Shown piece after piece: positions 21,431 to 32,460 of a stretch of DNA of 64,000 nucleotides. Within the stretch, counting starts at the first letter, position 1. Every line of letters starts with the position of its first letter. The position numbers and the translations under genes are program-made. Source of the DNA: Mermis nigrescens (Eukaryota; Nematoda; Enoplea; Mermithida; Mermithidae); the NCBI GenBank assembly GCA_036768485.1, contig JAVLUZ010000169.1, positions 846,005 to 910,004 of the forward strand, read 5' to 3'. The notes under the pieces are model-generated. The model was not told where the DNA came from. It saw nothing but the letters and a program-made list of their open reading frames with translations, and ran no database searches.

Positions 21431-22004
21431 TGGAAACTTGGAAGAACGTGACTCAGACTTCCTAATAGATCGCCAAACACTAAATTTTTGACCTTTTTTG
21501 ATATTTTTCGTGATTTTGACTTGAAACAACCATAGGATTCGGTCTCTTATAAGATCTTCTAAGTTATATATCCCTATAATTTTGAGCGTTTGCATAATGT
21601 TAAAGATTATTTAATTTTATTTAAAGCTGCCTAATTCAATTTTTTTTCCCCGCATTTTTAACGTGAGCAAGTTAATCTTCATCATTCTAGTTTTTGCTAA
21701 TCTCCAATCAATTAGTGGAGGGCTAACATTTCAAGCACACAGCCTCGGGACAAAATTAGATAGGAGCCCTACAAATTGTAACGAATTGATTTTTTAGCGA
21801 AATTTTTAACGTGTCCGAAATTTCGTTCATCAGCTGTCCAAAAGTGAATGATTAAATTATTACAAAGTACTATATTAACTCTATTATTAAGAAAAATTCC
21901 CCACATAATTTTTCAGCAAATTTTTTAGCATATATGTATGTATGTGTGTATGTACATGTAATTCACCACACAGAATTCGTCCTCAACTTACGAATAAACA
22001 TGAC
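21431..22004. other. Noncoding DNA, no gene seen
   Basis: AT-rich sequence with a short tatgtatgtgtg run near 21940. Nothing else was recognised. Confidence 0.35.
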
Positions 22005-22250
22005 CAGACATGCATGTGGGGGAGAGATTTGGCTTCTAGACCCCTAGAATAGAAAAACGCGAAATTTTTTGGAGTAAAAGAGGCAAAATAAAGGCCAAAA
22101 TGGATGAAAATTATAAAATTTATAGTCTTTTTCGGCCCAAAAAAGCTCAATTATTGACCCCCAGATCGGCTAACTGCCCCAAGATCAGCCATGCTGGACT
22201 GCAGTTAACCCCCACCCCTCAGATCGGCCAAGCTGGACTGCACTTTTATT
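22005..22250 (+). mobile_element. MITE family A copy
   Basis: Begins CAGACATGCATGTGGGGG after AACATGAC and includes the blocks gacccctagaatagaaaaacgcg and gaccccc agatcggc. The distal end is unclear because the terminal block is duplicated (two gctggactgca stretches). Confidence 0.7.
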
Positions 22251-22735
22251 TTGTGAACAAGTTTTAAATATATGTAAACGTCTACCGACTTCGCAAGAAC
22301 TTTTTAAATTGGAATGCCCAAAATTAATGCAAAACTGAGCTGCCCATAAGGCGAATTACGACCAAAAGTAATTGATAATATGGAAAGTTTTTCAGATGTC
22401 ATCTTCATTCCCTTTATAGGCAAGGACTGCATTTGATAGTGCTGAAACCTAGCGTAAACGTTTCACTAATAAATATTGATTTGGATTAATTTTTAATATC
22501 TCTGACTAAAGCCACGCTTAAAACCGGGCGCGATAAAAATAAACTCGAGGCATAAATACTAAAATGGCGTAAAAATTATATTTAACTTTGTTTTTGATTA
22601 TTTAGTTTGTCATATATTTATATTTTATCATTTTCGCAGAAAATTTTCCATTTTTATTCCGTCGGCTATTATTTTTGCCTTATTTTCCCAGGAAAATCTT
22701 TTTTTGTCCATTTTACAATAATAGGAAGTCATCAA
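22251..22735. other. Noncoding DNA, no gene seen
   Basis: Nothing recognised. The part near 22630-22700 resembles a decayed family A interior (cattttcgcagaaaattttcc). Confidence 0.35.
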
Positions 22736-22930
22736 TACGAATAAATAGAAAGAAAGAAAACAAATGAAGAAAGAGAAGAGGGAAAGGAAAAAGAAAGACA
22801 AGAAAGAAAAAATGAAAGGCAGACAAACAAGAATGAAAAAAACAGATTTAAGTAAGAAGCATGAATAAAAAAGAAAATATGTAGAAAATAAGGAAAAAAT
22901 AACGAATAAATAAATAAATAGACAAGCATG
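22736..22930 (+). repeat. Purine-rich GAAA tract
   Basis: Almost pure A/G on the plus strand (gaaagaaag, gaagaaagagaagaggg, aataaataaata). The hydrophobic minus-strand ORF at 22732-22974 is its antisense translation. Confidence 0.8.
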
Positions 22931-23086
22931 CTCTTAGTAGGAAAGAAACAAAAGGGACGTGAGAAATAGTTCAAATGTACCTAAAAACGAATTATATTAT
23001 GACAAATTACAATTTCTCATAAGGCGAAATAGTGAAGCAGGAGTAAATACCGAAAAATGCCCAAAAAAGATTGCTTAAGTTTCGTG

Positions 23087-23241
23087 CATACGTGGGCAGC
23101 AAGAAAATTCTGAGGGGGTCAGGATGAGTAAAATCCACAAAAATGTTACTGAAAATAGAATTTTACAGGGTGGGTCTACAGTAATCTGGGAAGAGAGTAT
23201 TTCTACTTCTAGGGGGTACAACCTTCCCACGCCCATGTGTG
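23087..23241. mobile_element. MITE family I copy, 7/8 TSD
   Basis: The 155-bp element starts CATACGTGGGCAGC and ends GCCCATGTGTG. The flanks GTTTCGTG and GTTTAGTG agree at 7 of 8 positions. The interior ggtctacagtaatc and ctagggggtacaac blocks match the copy at 2683-2831. Confidence 0.8.
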
Positions 23242-23249
23242 GTTTAGTG

Positions 23250-23641
23250 CCTTTAATTGACTTGTTGCTGTAACCTAGCGGCACCAGTCTAGACAGCTAG
23301 ACCACCACTCAAAAGAAGAAAAGAGGGATAAAAAAATAAATAAAAGCTAAATCTGAAAACAGTCGACAAGGCTAAACGTTCTAATATCTTCAATCTTCAG
23401 TTGCCAAAATTGATTTTTTGACCAACCATGGCGCGAATTTGCAGCTTCAAAACATGGAAAAATAGTGAAATTATCTGAAAGGAAAATGGGGTCAAATTAG
23501 AGCCAAAAACGGTCAAACTGAACAGATTTTTAACAAAAGTTCAATCTGAAAATTGTAAAGAAAGTCAAGTTATGGGCTACTTAATAGATGTTCGAATCGC
23601 TTTTTTATTGTCATTTTAGCCCGATAACGCCATAAAAGCTT
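23250..23641. other. Noncoding DNA, no gene seen
   Basis: Nothing recognised beyond vague family A-like wording (ggaaaatggggtcaaattagagcc). Confidence 0.35.
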
Positions 23642-23649
23642 AGTGTGTC

Positions 23650-24098
23650 CACTAGCGGATCCAGGATTCTCTAACAAGGGGCAGAACCCTTAATTTTTAC
23701 CACATTTTTCAAAATTGACCGAAAATCCTTCTATTACGCAAGTAGCCTTTTTGCCCTCTTCTGAAAGAGAGAATGGCTTGTGTTCCAAAGAAAAAGTTGA
23801 AATTTTTTGAAATTTTTCTACGATCAACGCACCATATTAGACTAAAAGTCGGCAAAAAGCGCCAAAAACACCTATAAAATCATTGAAAGAATGAAAAAAA
23901 TTGTTGCTCTGTTCATAAACTACTCTTATGTCGTAAAAACAAGTTTTTCAGAGCGCCAAGAAAGGTCAATAATAATTCTAAAAATTTATGACAAAAATGG
24001 CTAAAATGATCATAAAATAAAATTATTCTCTATTTCGTCCAACTATTTTATGACGACGAGAAGGGGGAGGGGCGCCCGCCCCCCTATATCGACCCTTG
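23650..24098. mobile_element. hAT-like element family E, copy 1
   Basis: Ends are CACTAGCGGATCCAGG and, inverted, CAAGGGTCGATATAGG. The flanks AGTGTGTC (23642-23649) and GGTGTGTC (24099-24106) match at 7 of 8 positions. Ends of the form CAnTGGCGGATCCAGG are familiar from hAT-type MITEs. It abuts the 3' end of the GPCR locus 2 pseudogene. Confidence 0.75.
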
Positions 24099-24129
24099 GG
24101 TGTGTCCATTTCGAAGTTACGCGAAAAAA

Positions 24130-24655
24130 CTAATGGTTGCCCAGCTGTGAATTCCAAATGAGCGAAACTGCAGGATAAAGGCCGTTGCGAGCGGCCAAAC
24201 GCCGTCGAGCAAAATTACCAAAAAGAACGGGTTCAGAACCGAAGAAAAGATCAAAATGTGAAATAAGCAAACGAAAAAATCGTCGCTCAATACGATTAAG
24301 TGAGTCGCGACGCATTTTCTCCGAATTCTAAGACTTTAACGCAACGGAATCGACGCCCGCCGGGACATTTTTCTAATCGCGTAAAAGCTGCCAAAATTCA
24401 GCGCCATTGCCACGCTTAAGCGACTAAAAGGCGAGATTTGACCGTCGAAAAGTGGATAATTCTGGCAAATATAAGAAATTAAGCCGAAAATCGACGAAAC
24501 GACGTTGGTGGCTTTGGCGCTAATTTGCCGAAATTACAGTACGAGTTTCGATTGGTTGGAGCGGTCCAAATTAGAACGAATAGCGAAGCGGCCAATAAAT
24601 TGTGGAGGTAAGCGTCGACGATAAAGCTGCTCAATAGCCGGCCAGGAAGTTTCGC
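24130..24655 (-). pseudogene. GPCR locus 2, exon 2 (TM3-TM7), pseudogene
   Basis: The DNA aligns over its whole length with exon 2 of locus 3 (29800-30405). It starts with acceptor TTTTAG|G at 24655 and the codons for RNFLAGY, but a one-base deletion in the run before GAGCAGC breaks the frame at once. Further frameshifts follow. The TM6-TM7 part is recognisable only in another frame (KCVATHLIVLS, then FLVILLDGV), which corresponds to the KFVA...LLDG stretch of the intact receptor at 43216. The open 61-codon stretch at 24130-24315 is an out-of-frame reading. It is clearly a dead paralogue. Confidence 0.85.
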
Positions 24656-25304
24656 CTAAAACGAAAATTCATAGCATTTTTATCTCTTCACTAGACTCAA
24701 TGAAGTATTTTTAATTGAGATACGTACGCACAAGATTTAGCACATATTTTTTAATTTATTTTTTAATCATTCATCTATGTCACTTCTTATCAAATTTGCT
24801 TAAAAAAATTTCGTTAGAATATCAGACGGCACAAATTTTTCAATATTGGTGCTTCAATCGATAAGATCGCAGCATAACCATACATATATAACGCCTTTCT
24901 AGGAGGAGTTCGGCCAGGGAACCTTTTTTAATCGAAATGGCCTCAAAAACGGGCATAGTAAATGTTAATATATGTTAACCTACAGTTTCTAGTATTTCAA
25001 GTACTGTAATAGGAAATTTTTGATTTTTATTTATTCTTTGCTTTCATTCTGTCTTATTTGTTTCGTTAATTGTCAATTTTTCCATTACGTGCATATCTAA
25101 GTATGCTAATTTTCAGTGGCATCATATTTACTGATTTCATGAGAAACTATGGACTATTTCCGAAACATTAAGCAATGTGAATCAATTCTCCGCGCTTAAG
25201 CCCGTAGATCCAAAAGTAATTTCTAGGCAGTCAACAGCAAAGCCATTTAGGCGAGTAAAGCATCTACATGGCTTTCAATTGCTAAGCACAGTATTAAATC
25301 TTGT
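24656..25304. other. Intron-equivalent of GPCR locus 2
   Basis: AT-rich DNA between the two pseudo-exons. No ORF was recognised. Fragments such as aattctccgcgcttaagcc...aagtaatttctaggcag at 25185-25240 recur at 34730-34780 in locus 3, supporting the segmental duplication. Confidence 0.45.
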
Positions 25305-25475
25305 GAAGGGGAAGCTATAAGATTTTTAAGTCAGAAAAAGGTCGGAAATTAATGAAAGGCGAAAAAACACTATATTTGGCGTTTCACATCATGCTCTATC
25401 CGTTGGCATAAAAATATGAAAAAACGACTATTTTTCGCAAAAATTTAATTCTGGGGTTTTCTAAAATTTGATTGT
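25305..25475 (+). repeat. Decayed family B-like MITE, shared with locus 3
   Basis: Contains gtttcacatcatgctctatccgttggcat and taattctggggtttt, matching family B in diverged form. A similarly decayed copy lies in the corresponding place in locus 3 (35540-35715), so this insertion probably predates the duplication. Confidence 0.5.
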
Positions 25476-25650
25476 GGCATTCTGTATTTTAGAGAGTCGA
25501 ACCGGCCGCCCTCAAAACCTTCATGCCTATACGTGCTAATAGCAATGCGGTTATTTACAATTTTTCTTCTTGTTTTGTCATAACGAAAAGTTTCTAGAAA
25601 GAGAATAAAATGCGACATTTTATGCATGCGAAAATCTACGGCACTAGGCT

Positions 25651-26076
25651 GATCAATTTCACACTGGTATCTGAATGAGAGGCGTGAATCTACACAATAT
25701 ATTTACGGCTCAAAATTGGGGGGTCCAGGCCATTTTTAGGGGGGGGGTGTAAATGACCTTCAATTTTTGGCCAGAAACGGCCAAAAAACGCCTCAAAATG
25801 GGAAAAAAATTCAATTTTTTTCCGAAAATCGATGAATGTCAAAATTTTCTGACTTTGGTTTCTGACTTTGGGGGGGCGTCCGACTATAGGGGATCCCCCT
25901 ATTCCCATGTTACATGTATGCTTGCATAGGAGGATTGGTGAAAATAGTGACCGAGCACAAATAATTCAACGGCGATGCTATGATGCAAATCAAGGTGTAC
26001 AGGCAGCTGATCGTCGACACGCAAATTTCTAATCCGTAATCAAGTTTGAAGCCTGTAAGGTCGAATTTAACTCCAT
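25651..26076 (-). pseudogene. GPCR locus 2, exon 1, pseudogene interrupted by MITE D
   Basis: The minus strand from ATG at 26076 (MELNSTL...) aligns with exon 1 of locus 3 (MESNSSSQS...), but a TAG replaces the Ser codon in the equivalent of DYGSETYVS. A family D MITE (25701-25919) occupies part of the TM2 region. The donor position is degraded (ATCAGCCTAGTG where locus 3 has ATCAAGTTAGTG). Together with 24130-24655 it forms a dead GPCR gene. Confidence 0.8.
25701..25919. mobile_element. MITE family D copy 1
   Basis: Right end, inverted, is CATACATGTAACATGGG, and the left end reads ATTTACGGCTC. The interior carries gaccttcaatttttggcc and ctgactttggggggg. Comparison with locus 3 shows that it replaced part of exon 1. 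Confidence 0.7.
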
Positions 26077-26556
26077 TGTTATCTCTAAATTTTGCCTAAA
26101 TAAAAATTCACATTTTCTCCTATGATAGATATACTAAGCCAACGCAACCTTTAGTCTTGAGATAAAATCATTTAATATATAAAAATCGAATATAATAAAC
26201 TGTGTATCAATTACGTATTACTCGTCAATAAGTCACAAGACCATAGATGCAAGCATGGCCTGCCTGGGCGCCAGTCAGAGAGCTTTTTGATCCAACACTG
26301 GTAAATGCTAAATGGCGTAAAAACTGTGTTCAACTTTACAATTTATAATTACTCAACCACTTTCATAGAGAAATTTTGATTTTTTTAAAATTTGTTTGTC
26401 TTTATTTTGCCCGGCATTTGCGAAAAAATTGCCCATATTTTTTGTATTCTGAGAGTCTACATAAACAAATTCTTGGGTTTGGGGCCAAATCGCCGAGAGG
26501 TGTTGAAAATTAAATCTAAGAGTCTGCACAAGTTTGGGGTTTTTTCGGATCATGGG
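26077..26556. other. Upstream region of GPCR locus 2
   Basis: The first 100 bases (agatatact...caacgc) align with the region upstream of exon 1 in locus 3. Part of 26255-26470 is a decayed reverse family A MITE (gcctgcctgggcgccagtcag, aaatggcgtaaaaactgtg). No promoter motif is convincing. Confidence 0.4.
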
Positions 26557-26564
26557 GTCTTCAC

Positions 26565-26803
26565 CATACGTGGGCAGCAAGAAAATTCTGGGGGGGTGCA
26601 AGATTTTTTTGAAGGTCGAAAAATTGCTTTAAAAATGGTGGTAGGGCGATAAAAACACCATTTTTCGACGTTTCTCATCAAGCACTATCCATTGGCATCA
26701 AAAAATTGCGAAAAAAACCGAAAAAAATTTTTAAAAATTGAATTCTGGGGGTATTTTGGTTTCTGGGGGGTGCATACCCCCAAACCCCCCACGCCCAGGT
26801 GTG
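26565..26803 (+). mobile_element. MITE family B copy 4, perfect 8-bp TSD
   Basis: The 239-bp element starts CATACGTGGGCAGC and ends CCCAGGTGTG, with GTCTTCAC duplicated exactly at 26557-26564 and 26804-26811. Confidence 0.9.
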
Positions 26804-26841
26804 GTCTTCACGTGGAGAAGGGGTGGTTTTGGGATCTTGAC

Positions 26842-27135
26842 CAGACATGCAAGTGCGGATGGGGAGGGCTTAACGAGCCTGGACCCCAGAATGAAAAAAT
26901 AGGAGATTTTCTTCAGCAAATAAGGCAAAATAAAGACTAAAATTGGATAGAAATAGAAAATTTTAATCAAAGGTGCTTTAAATTGACAAGAAACAGTGTA
27001 ATAACGTTATTTTAACGCCATTTTAGCGCTTATGCCACTGTTTGAGGTAATTTTGGCGCAAGAAAGCATAGTTTTTGACGCTCCTCCCCGCAGATCGGTT
27101 GACCCCCACTAGATCGACCATGCTGTGCATATATG
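26842..27135 (+). mobile_element. MITE family A copy
   Basis: The 294-bp element starts CAGACATGCAAGTG and ends TGTGCATATATG. The flanks ATCTTGAC and TTCTAGAC match at 6 of 8 positions. Confidence 0.8.
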
Positions 27136-27143
27136 TTCTAGAC

Positions 27144-27290
27144 TCGAGACAGCATAGAAAAATGGAAGATTTTATGGGAAAACTGCGGAAAATGGAGGCC
27201 AAAATGAATGAAAAGTAAAAATTTTCTTCAATAGATCTTAAAATTGATTAGAAACTGAGGACGGCATGTCAGCATTCATACTATTTTGAA
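27144..27290 (+). repeat. Partial family A MITE
   Basis: Contains agcatagaaaaatggaag, aatggaggccaaaatgaatg and ttgattagaaactg in family A order, truncated at both ends. Confidence 0.55.
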
Positions 27291-28930
27291 GGTTTGGCCT
27301 AATATCTATGCTTAAAGTTTAAAAAAATCCTAATTTTGCGAAGATTAATCAACTCAAAAATATTTTGTTGAAAGAGTAGGAGGGTTGAGGACAGAAGAAG
27401 GGAAGGACTGATTTCATGGTGAAAAATCACAGCTTGCAATATAATCACAATATAGGAATTGAGATTCGAAAACGAATTGTAAAGGAATGTCAGGTTGCTA
27501 AAACAGGAATTTGAATGCAAAATCAAAGAAGCAATACAATTTGAAGCCGACTACTTAAAACTAATAAATGGATGTGCGAACTAGCTTATAAGCAGATGCT
27601 AATCATTTTGATGAAATGGGTTTGAAAATATTGTCAGATCAATACATGATCTTGGGAGGGAGTTGTAGAAAGCGCAATCATCCCGCAAAAAGTTTCAATC
27701 CGTTCCCCCAACAATTTTATTTTTAATATTCCACAAATTTTAGAAAATGTTCTGTTAAGCGAATTCATTGATAATTTAGTTCAGAGAGTTCAAAATTTGC
27801 AAATTTTTCCAATAGTCATTTTCTTTAAATTTTCTTCAACTTTCATCAAATTTTTCTTGAAATTTTTTTAAATATCTTTTTCCACTGTGCATTCATAGTC
27901 AGAGACCCAATGGATTAAATCTCATACAGCCCACCGTATCTGTAAAACCCACTGATAGAATTCGCGTCATATTCCGTCAGGCTGCCAAAGTATGATTCCT
28001 TTTCGTTATTAATACAGGCTCAAAGAAAATTAAATTAGCTTGTTGAAGTATAATTGAATCTTGTAAGACCCAATATATCATCCAATCTAGAGCACCAACG
28101 ATGATTATAAAGTCAGATGACAGTTCTAAGATAAAAACCTTATTTCAAGTGCTTTTGATATCCGACGAAATCAATATTTACAAATTAAACGCATCTGAAA
28201 TCTTTTGATAGTGAAATAAGCAAAAAAGTGCGTACATTTATGTACTCTTTTAATTTAATTGCGTCAAAGTCTTCATGCAAATTGTACGCGAGATCTATTC
28301 ATACTCGTTCATTTGCATTTTTCAATGCGAGGTTTCGCGTATTACAGTTTATTGCTTATTAACATACGATTATTTAGCTATTGCGAGTCGTGAAATATTA
28401 ATTTTCATTAATAAAATTTTTGATTTTAATTAATATGCAACCCTGTGACCGCAACATTTACACAAATAGAAATCGAAATCTAGACAAAAATAATAAATTA
28501 TAAAACAGAAAAAATACAAAAATAGGTGGTTTTTTGAAATCTGCGATAAGATGAAGAATTGAGACCGTGGAGACCTTGTAAAATTGAACATTTAAGCTAG
28601 TAAAAATGTGCAAGGAATCAACATTGTTGGTTATAAGCAACATCTGTGGAATTTCATTGTTTTTAACACTTAAGTACTCCGATCTGAAGCGGTCAAGATA
28701 ACTATAATCCAACTTATACAAACTTGCTATATCTTTGTTTTGAGAAGCGCTAAAAATGTGTATTTCTATTATTTATTTTTTATTTTTATTTGTATTTATT
28801 TTTTAAATCCTTGCTTGTATAAAAGTCGAATAATTAGTGATAAGAAAAAGCAACGAACGCTAAGAATACATCATTTGCGTAATAAGTCGTTTTCAAAACC
28901 TAATGAGTGCCTCATACGGAGAACATTTTA
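27291..28930. other. Upstream part of segmental duplication unit 1
   Basis: Several blocks recur in the same order upstream of GPCR locus 3: 27480-27600 with 36970-37110, 27950-28170 with 38270-38490, and 28680-28870 with 39030-39170. Within 27960-28150 the minus strand is open for about 45 codons (DFIIIVGALDWMIYWVLQDS...) after a possible acceptor, but the other copy has stops. The 87-codon minus ORF at 28458-28721 is likewise interrupted in the other copy. I do not call either a gene. Confidence 0.5.
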
Positions 28931-29375
28931 AATAAAGAGCAAGCTTCAGCGAAAGTCTTAAAGTAAAGTTAATTTTCAGTAAGTGCTTGTAAAAAACTTA
29001 CAGTCGGGTTCGTAATTCTGACATTATAGAGCACATTTTTAAAAATTAAGCCTCTGCAACGCTCTAGAAATAAGGTAAATTTTTAGCGTAAATTTTACAC
29101 AACTATTGTGTCTAATGAAATCTAACAGTCAGATTTGTAATGGTGGCGTTTATAAGATTTTGAAAAGGATCAAGCCTCTAAAACACTCGAAGATAAATTT
29201 AGTTTTCAGTGTAAACTTTATACAACTGCTAAGCGTGAAGAAAACTTAGTCACATTTGTAATACTCGCGTTATGGAGAACATCTAAAAAATTAGCTTCTG
29301 CAACGCACTAGAACTGAAGTAAATTGTTAGCCTACACTTTACACAACTACTGGCAGAGCAGACTTGCTGCGCTCA
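28930..29375 (-). repeat. Family C array fragment, reverse orientation
   Basis: Contains three to four units of the family C tandem array on the minus strand (taattctgacattatagagc, aagcctctgcaacgctctag, aattttacacaactattg). It lies between the two segmental duplication units. Confidence 0.65.
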
Positions 29376-29559
29376 GTACTTACTTGTATCTACTGATAAC
29401 AATTCCTCCAGGCATTCAGACTGAATGTCAATATATTTTTACGGTTTATGAAATAAAATAGGTTCCGAAAGGTATTAAGGCAGTGGTTTTAATTTCTGAA
29501 GGTCAGAATTAAAAATGATGACATGATAGTGTAGGTAGCACTCTGGAGACGTTTACAAC

Positions 29560-29705
29560 CATACACGGGGGCGTAGAAGGGTGGGGGTACACCCCCTGAA
29601 AGCGATATTTTCTAAATTCAAATTTTTGCATGTTTTTTCGGGATTTTCGCCATTATTAAAACACCCAGACCCCCAGATTTCGGTGGCTGCCCATACATAG
29701 TTATA
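29560..29705. mobile_element. MITE family K copy
   Basis: Starts near CATACACGGGGGCG and ends GGCTGCCCATACATAG, with interior catgttttttcgggatttt. A relative is at 35375-35525. No TSD was established. Confidence 0.45.
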
Positions 29706-29799
29706 TCTAAGTTATATTTTAATAGGACTTCGAACCGTTTTTTAATAGCATTTAAGGATAGAATTTGCGTGTGCCAATTTCAAAGTTTTGGCGAAAAAC

Positions 29800-30405
29800 C
29801 TAGCGTCGACGCCAAGGTGCCAGCAAACGACTCCGTTCGTCGCCCAGATTCGAATTCTTGATAAGGAAACCAAGCGGATAAAGGCCATGTCGAGCGGCCA
29901 AAACGCCGTCGAACAAAATTACCAAAAATAACGGGTTCAGAAGCGAATAAAAGATCAAAATGAGCAAAAAGCAAACGAATAAATCGACGCTCAGTACGAT
30001 TATGTGAGTCGCGACGAATTTTTCTGAATTCTAAGGCTTTGACGCAACGGAATCGACGAAATCGACGCCCGACGGGTCAATTTTTTAATCGCGTAAATGC
30101 TACCGAGATTTAATACCACTGGCACGCTTATGACAAGCAGGCAGTGCAAGCTGAAGCCGTAGTAAACACGACTAAAAAGCGTGATTTGACCGACGAAAAT
30201 CAGATAATTTTGGCAAATATAGAAAATTGAGCCAAAAATCCATGAAGTGGCGACAAGGACTCTGGCGCTAATTTGCCAAAACGTGCGGTACGAGTTTGGA
30301 TTGGTTGGAACGGTCCAAATTAGAACGAATCGCGTTGCGGCCAATAAAACGTGGAGGTAAGCATTGACAAAAAAGCTGCTCAGATAACCAGCCAGGAAGT
30401 ATCGC
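29800..30405 (-). pseudogene. GPCR locus 3, exon 2 (TM3-TM7), one frameshift
   Basis: After acceptor TTTTTATCTCAG|G the frame reads RYFLAGYLSSFFVNAYLHVLLAATRFVLIW (TM3 and the R-F of a degenerate DRY), VLVATSWIFGSIFYICQNY (TM4) and LVISVPVVLNLGSIYAI (TM5), then ends at 30000. TM6-TM7 continue in a different frame (EKFVATHIIVLSVDLFVCFL, then LFDGVLAARHGLYPLGFL), ending at a TAG at 29800. The two frames change over near 30020-30035, in the TM5-TM6 loop. The rest is open, so this is either a very young pseudogene or a sequence error in an otherwise complete gene. The phase matches exon 1 at 35788. Confidence 0.8.
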
Positions 30406-30489
30406 CTGAGATAAAAATTCGTCGCTTTTTCAACTGATCATTAGATTCAAAGAAGTATTTTTGATTAAGATAAGTGAGTTTATCAAAGT

Positions 30490-32460
30490 TAGCGCGTTAG
30501 AGCGTACCTAAAATATACTTGGGTACCCCTAACATATGAGTAAATCCCTAGAGCTATAACGCGACACATCTGGGAGGTGCGATTTCTTTCGAAGAAAAAT
30601 TGCGGGCGTTTTTTTGTTCTCCTATACACTCAATGCTTAGTGTGTAAAGAGCGTGTAAAGTTTTTGCGTAATGTTATAGTATATAGCGAGTTTTATTGGT
30701 TTTTTCCACGGCTTGTGAACAACTCAGTATTACCGCCTCAAACTGTTTGATGGTTTTAGATCGTAGAGGAAAAAATGCTCCCCAGCTGATACATTTTTTG
30801 TTTTTGGAATTTCACATTGGTTCTCGGATAAGAGTGTAATGAGTGTGAAAATCAGGGGTAAAAAAACACATATTGGTCGAGTTTTCGACTTGTTTATGTA
30901 TTATGACAACTCCGCTTATGAGTTCCAAAAAAATTTTTTTCTGATAGAAATGTACTACGGCTCAAAGGATACTTTCTGCTTAACAGTTTCCTGCCTAAAT
31001 ACGGACTTAAATCTAGGGCTATAAACTTTACACTCTAGTGGATGGTGTAAAAACCAAATTTTGTCCAAGATTTCTCAACCAACTTCTATGGTTATAAGTC
31101 CTGATAAATTGAATGAAATAGAAATAAAGTATCTTCTAAGAGCTACACGTCGCAGCAAGCTGCGTTTAAAAAATGCAATATTGAGTTATTTATAGAGGTG
31201 TAAAGTTCGAAATCAAGGGTGTAACATTTGGCGAAAAACACGTTTTCTTCCCTATCTTGATCAGTAAATATCTCAAATATTTTGCGGAATATAAGCTTTC
31301 CATATACAAACGTACTACGATTCAAAGTAACTTGCTCAAATCGAACTCCTTCACGCTCAATGGGGAGTAAGTTTCAGATGTTTAAAGTATACAATGTAAT
31401 GGATAGTGGAAAATACGTTTTGTCCCTTTTTTTGTTCCCCACTTTCTCCATTTAGAAGACGGGATAAAGCGCGAATAGAATAAAAATGAAGTGCTTTCTA
31501 AAGGGTACACGTCACAGCCAATTGTGTTGATTTACATCAATAGTTACCTTTTATTCGGGAGGTGTAAAGTTGAAAATTGGGTGTAAGTTAAACGTGTTTC
31601 TGTCTTGTTTTCTCTGCCAACTTCTCCGGTTATGAGTCTGGAAATGATCTTAAGTCTAAATATGTGTCAGGAATCAAACGTGATATGCTAGTTGAGCGCG
31701 TTTCCTTCCACTGAAAAGTAGGTGTTAAAAGGTTAACATCTAATATTCATTTGTTTTCAGGCCATTGTGGAGAGTTAGTTTTTTTCATAAATGTCGATCG
31801 CAATATCAGGGTAATATTAGGATTTTTAATCCTATCAAAATCTACTTTACACTCAGTGGTTATGTAAAGTGTACACTGCAAATCAACTTTAGTTCTAGAG
31901 CCTTGCTGAAGCTTAATTTTTTTCAAAATGTTTTACGTAACGTCAGAATTACGAATCTGACTGTTAGTTTTCTCTATGCCCAGTAGTTGTCTAAAATTTG
32001 CTATATTGATTTATTCTTAATGTGTAGAGTTTACACTACAAATTTATTTCACTTCAGGAGCATTGAAAAACGTGAATTTTTTCAGAATATGTTTCGTAAG
32101 GTCGGGATAACAAATCTGACTGTATGTGTTTTTACACCAAGTAGTTGAATTAAGTTTACACTGAAAATTAACTTAGTTTTAGAGCGTTGCAGAAGCTTGA
32201 TTCTTTCAAAATGTTAAATGTAACGTTAGGATTACGAATCTATGCGTAACTGTTTTTTACACCCAATATTAGCGTAAGTTTATGCTGAAAACCTTCGATC
32301 TGTTTAAATAAGGTAAGGTTGTCTTGATTAAAAAAAGATAATGCTGGTGTTCAGCACAATATTGTTTTCCGCGTTCTTGGACTGCTGTCATTATTGTAGC
32401 ATGTTACCGTATCTGTTCACTGACTGATTTACTCAAATCATGCTAATTAAAAGTACGTTG
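30490..32460. repeat. Family C noncoding repeat, tandem-array part (copy 2)
   Basis: Starts TAGCGCGTTAGAGCG, followed by the ggtacccctaac and ataacgcgacacatctggg blocks. The tandem array with gtgtaaagtt motifs then runs to 32420, ending in the tgctaattaaaagta segment shared with copy 1. It lies in the intron of GPCR locus 3. The ORFs at 30839 and 31765 are array translations. Confidence 0.75.

Noticed and set aside
21242..21595. 117-codon minus ORF
   Set aside because: It overlaps a decayed family A MITE and has no recognisable domain.
22732..22974. Hydrophobic 80-codon minus ORF
   Set aside because: It is the antisense of a GAAA-rich tract, so the Phe/Ser/Leu composition is an artefact.
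24130..24315. Arg/Phe-rich 61-codon ORF as a separate gene
   Set aside because: It is an out-of-frame reading of the TM6-TM7 region of GPCR locus 2. A similar shadow occurs at 29780-29974 in locus 3.
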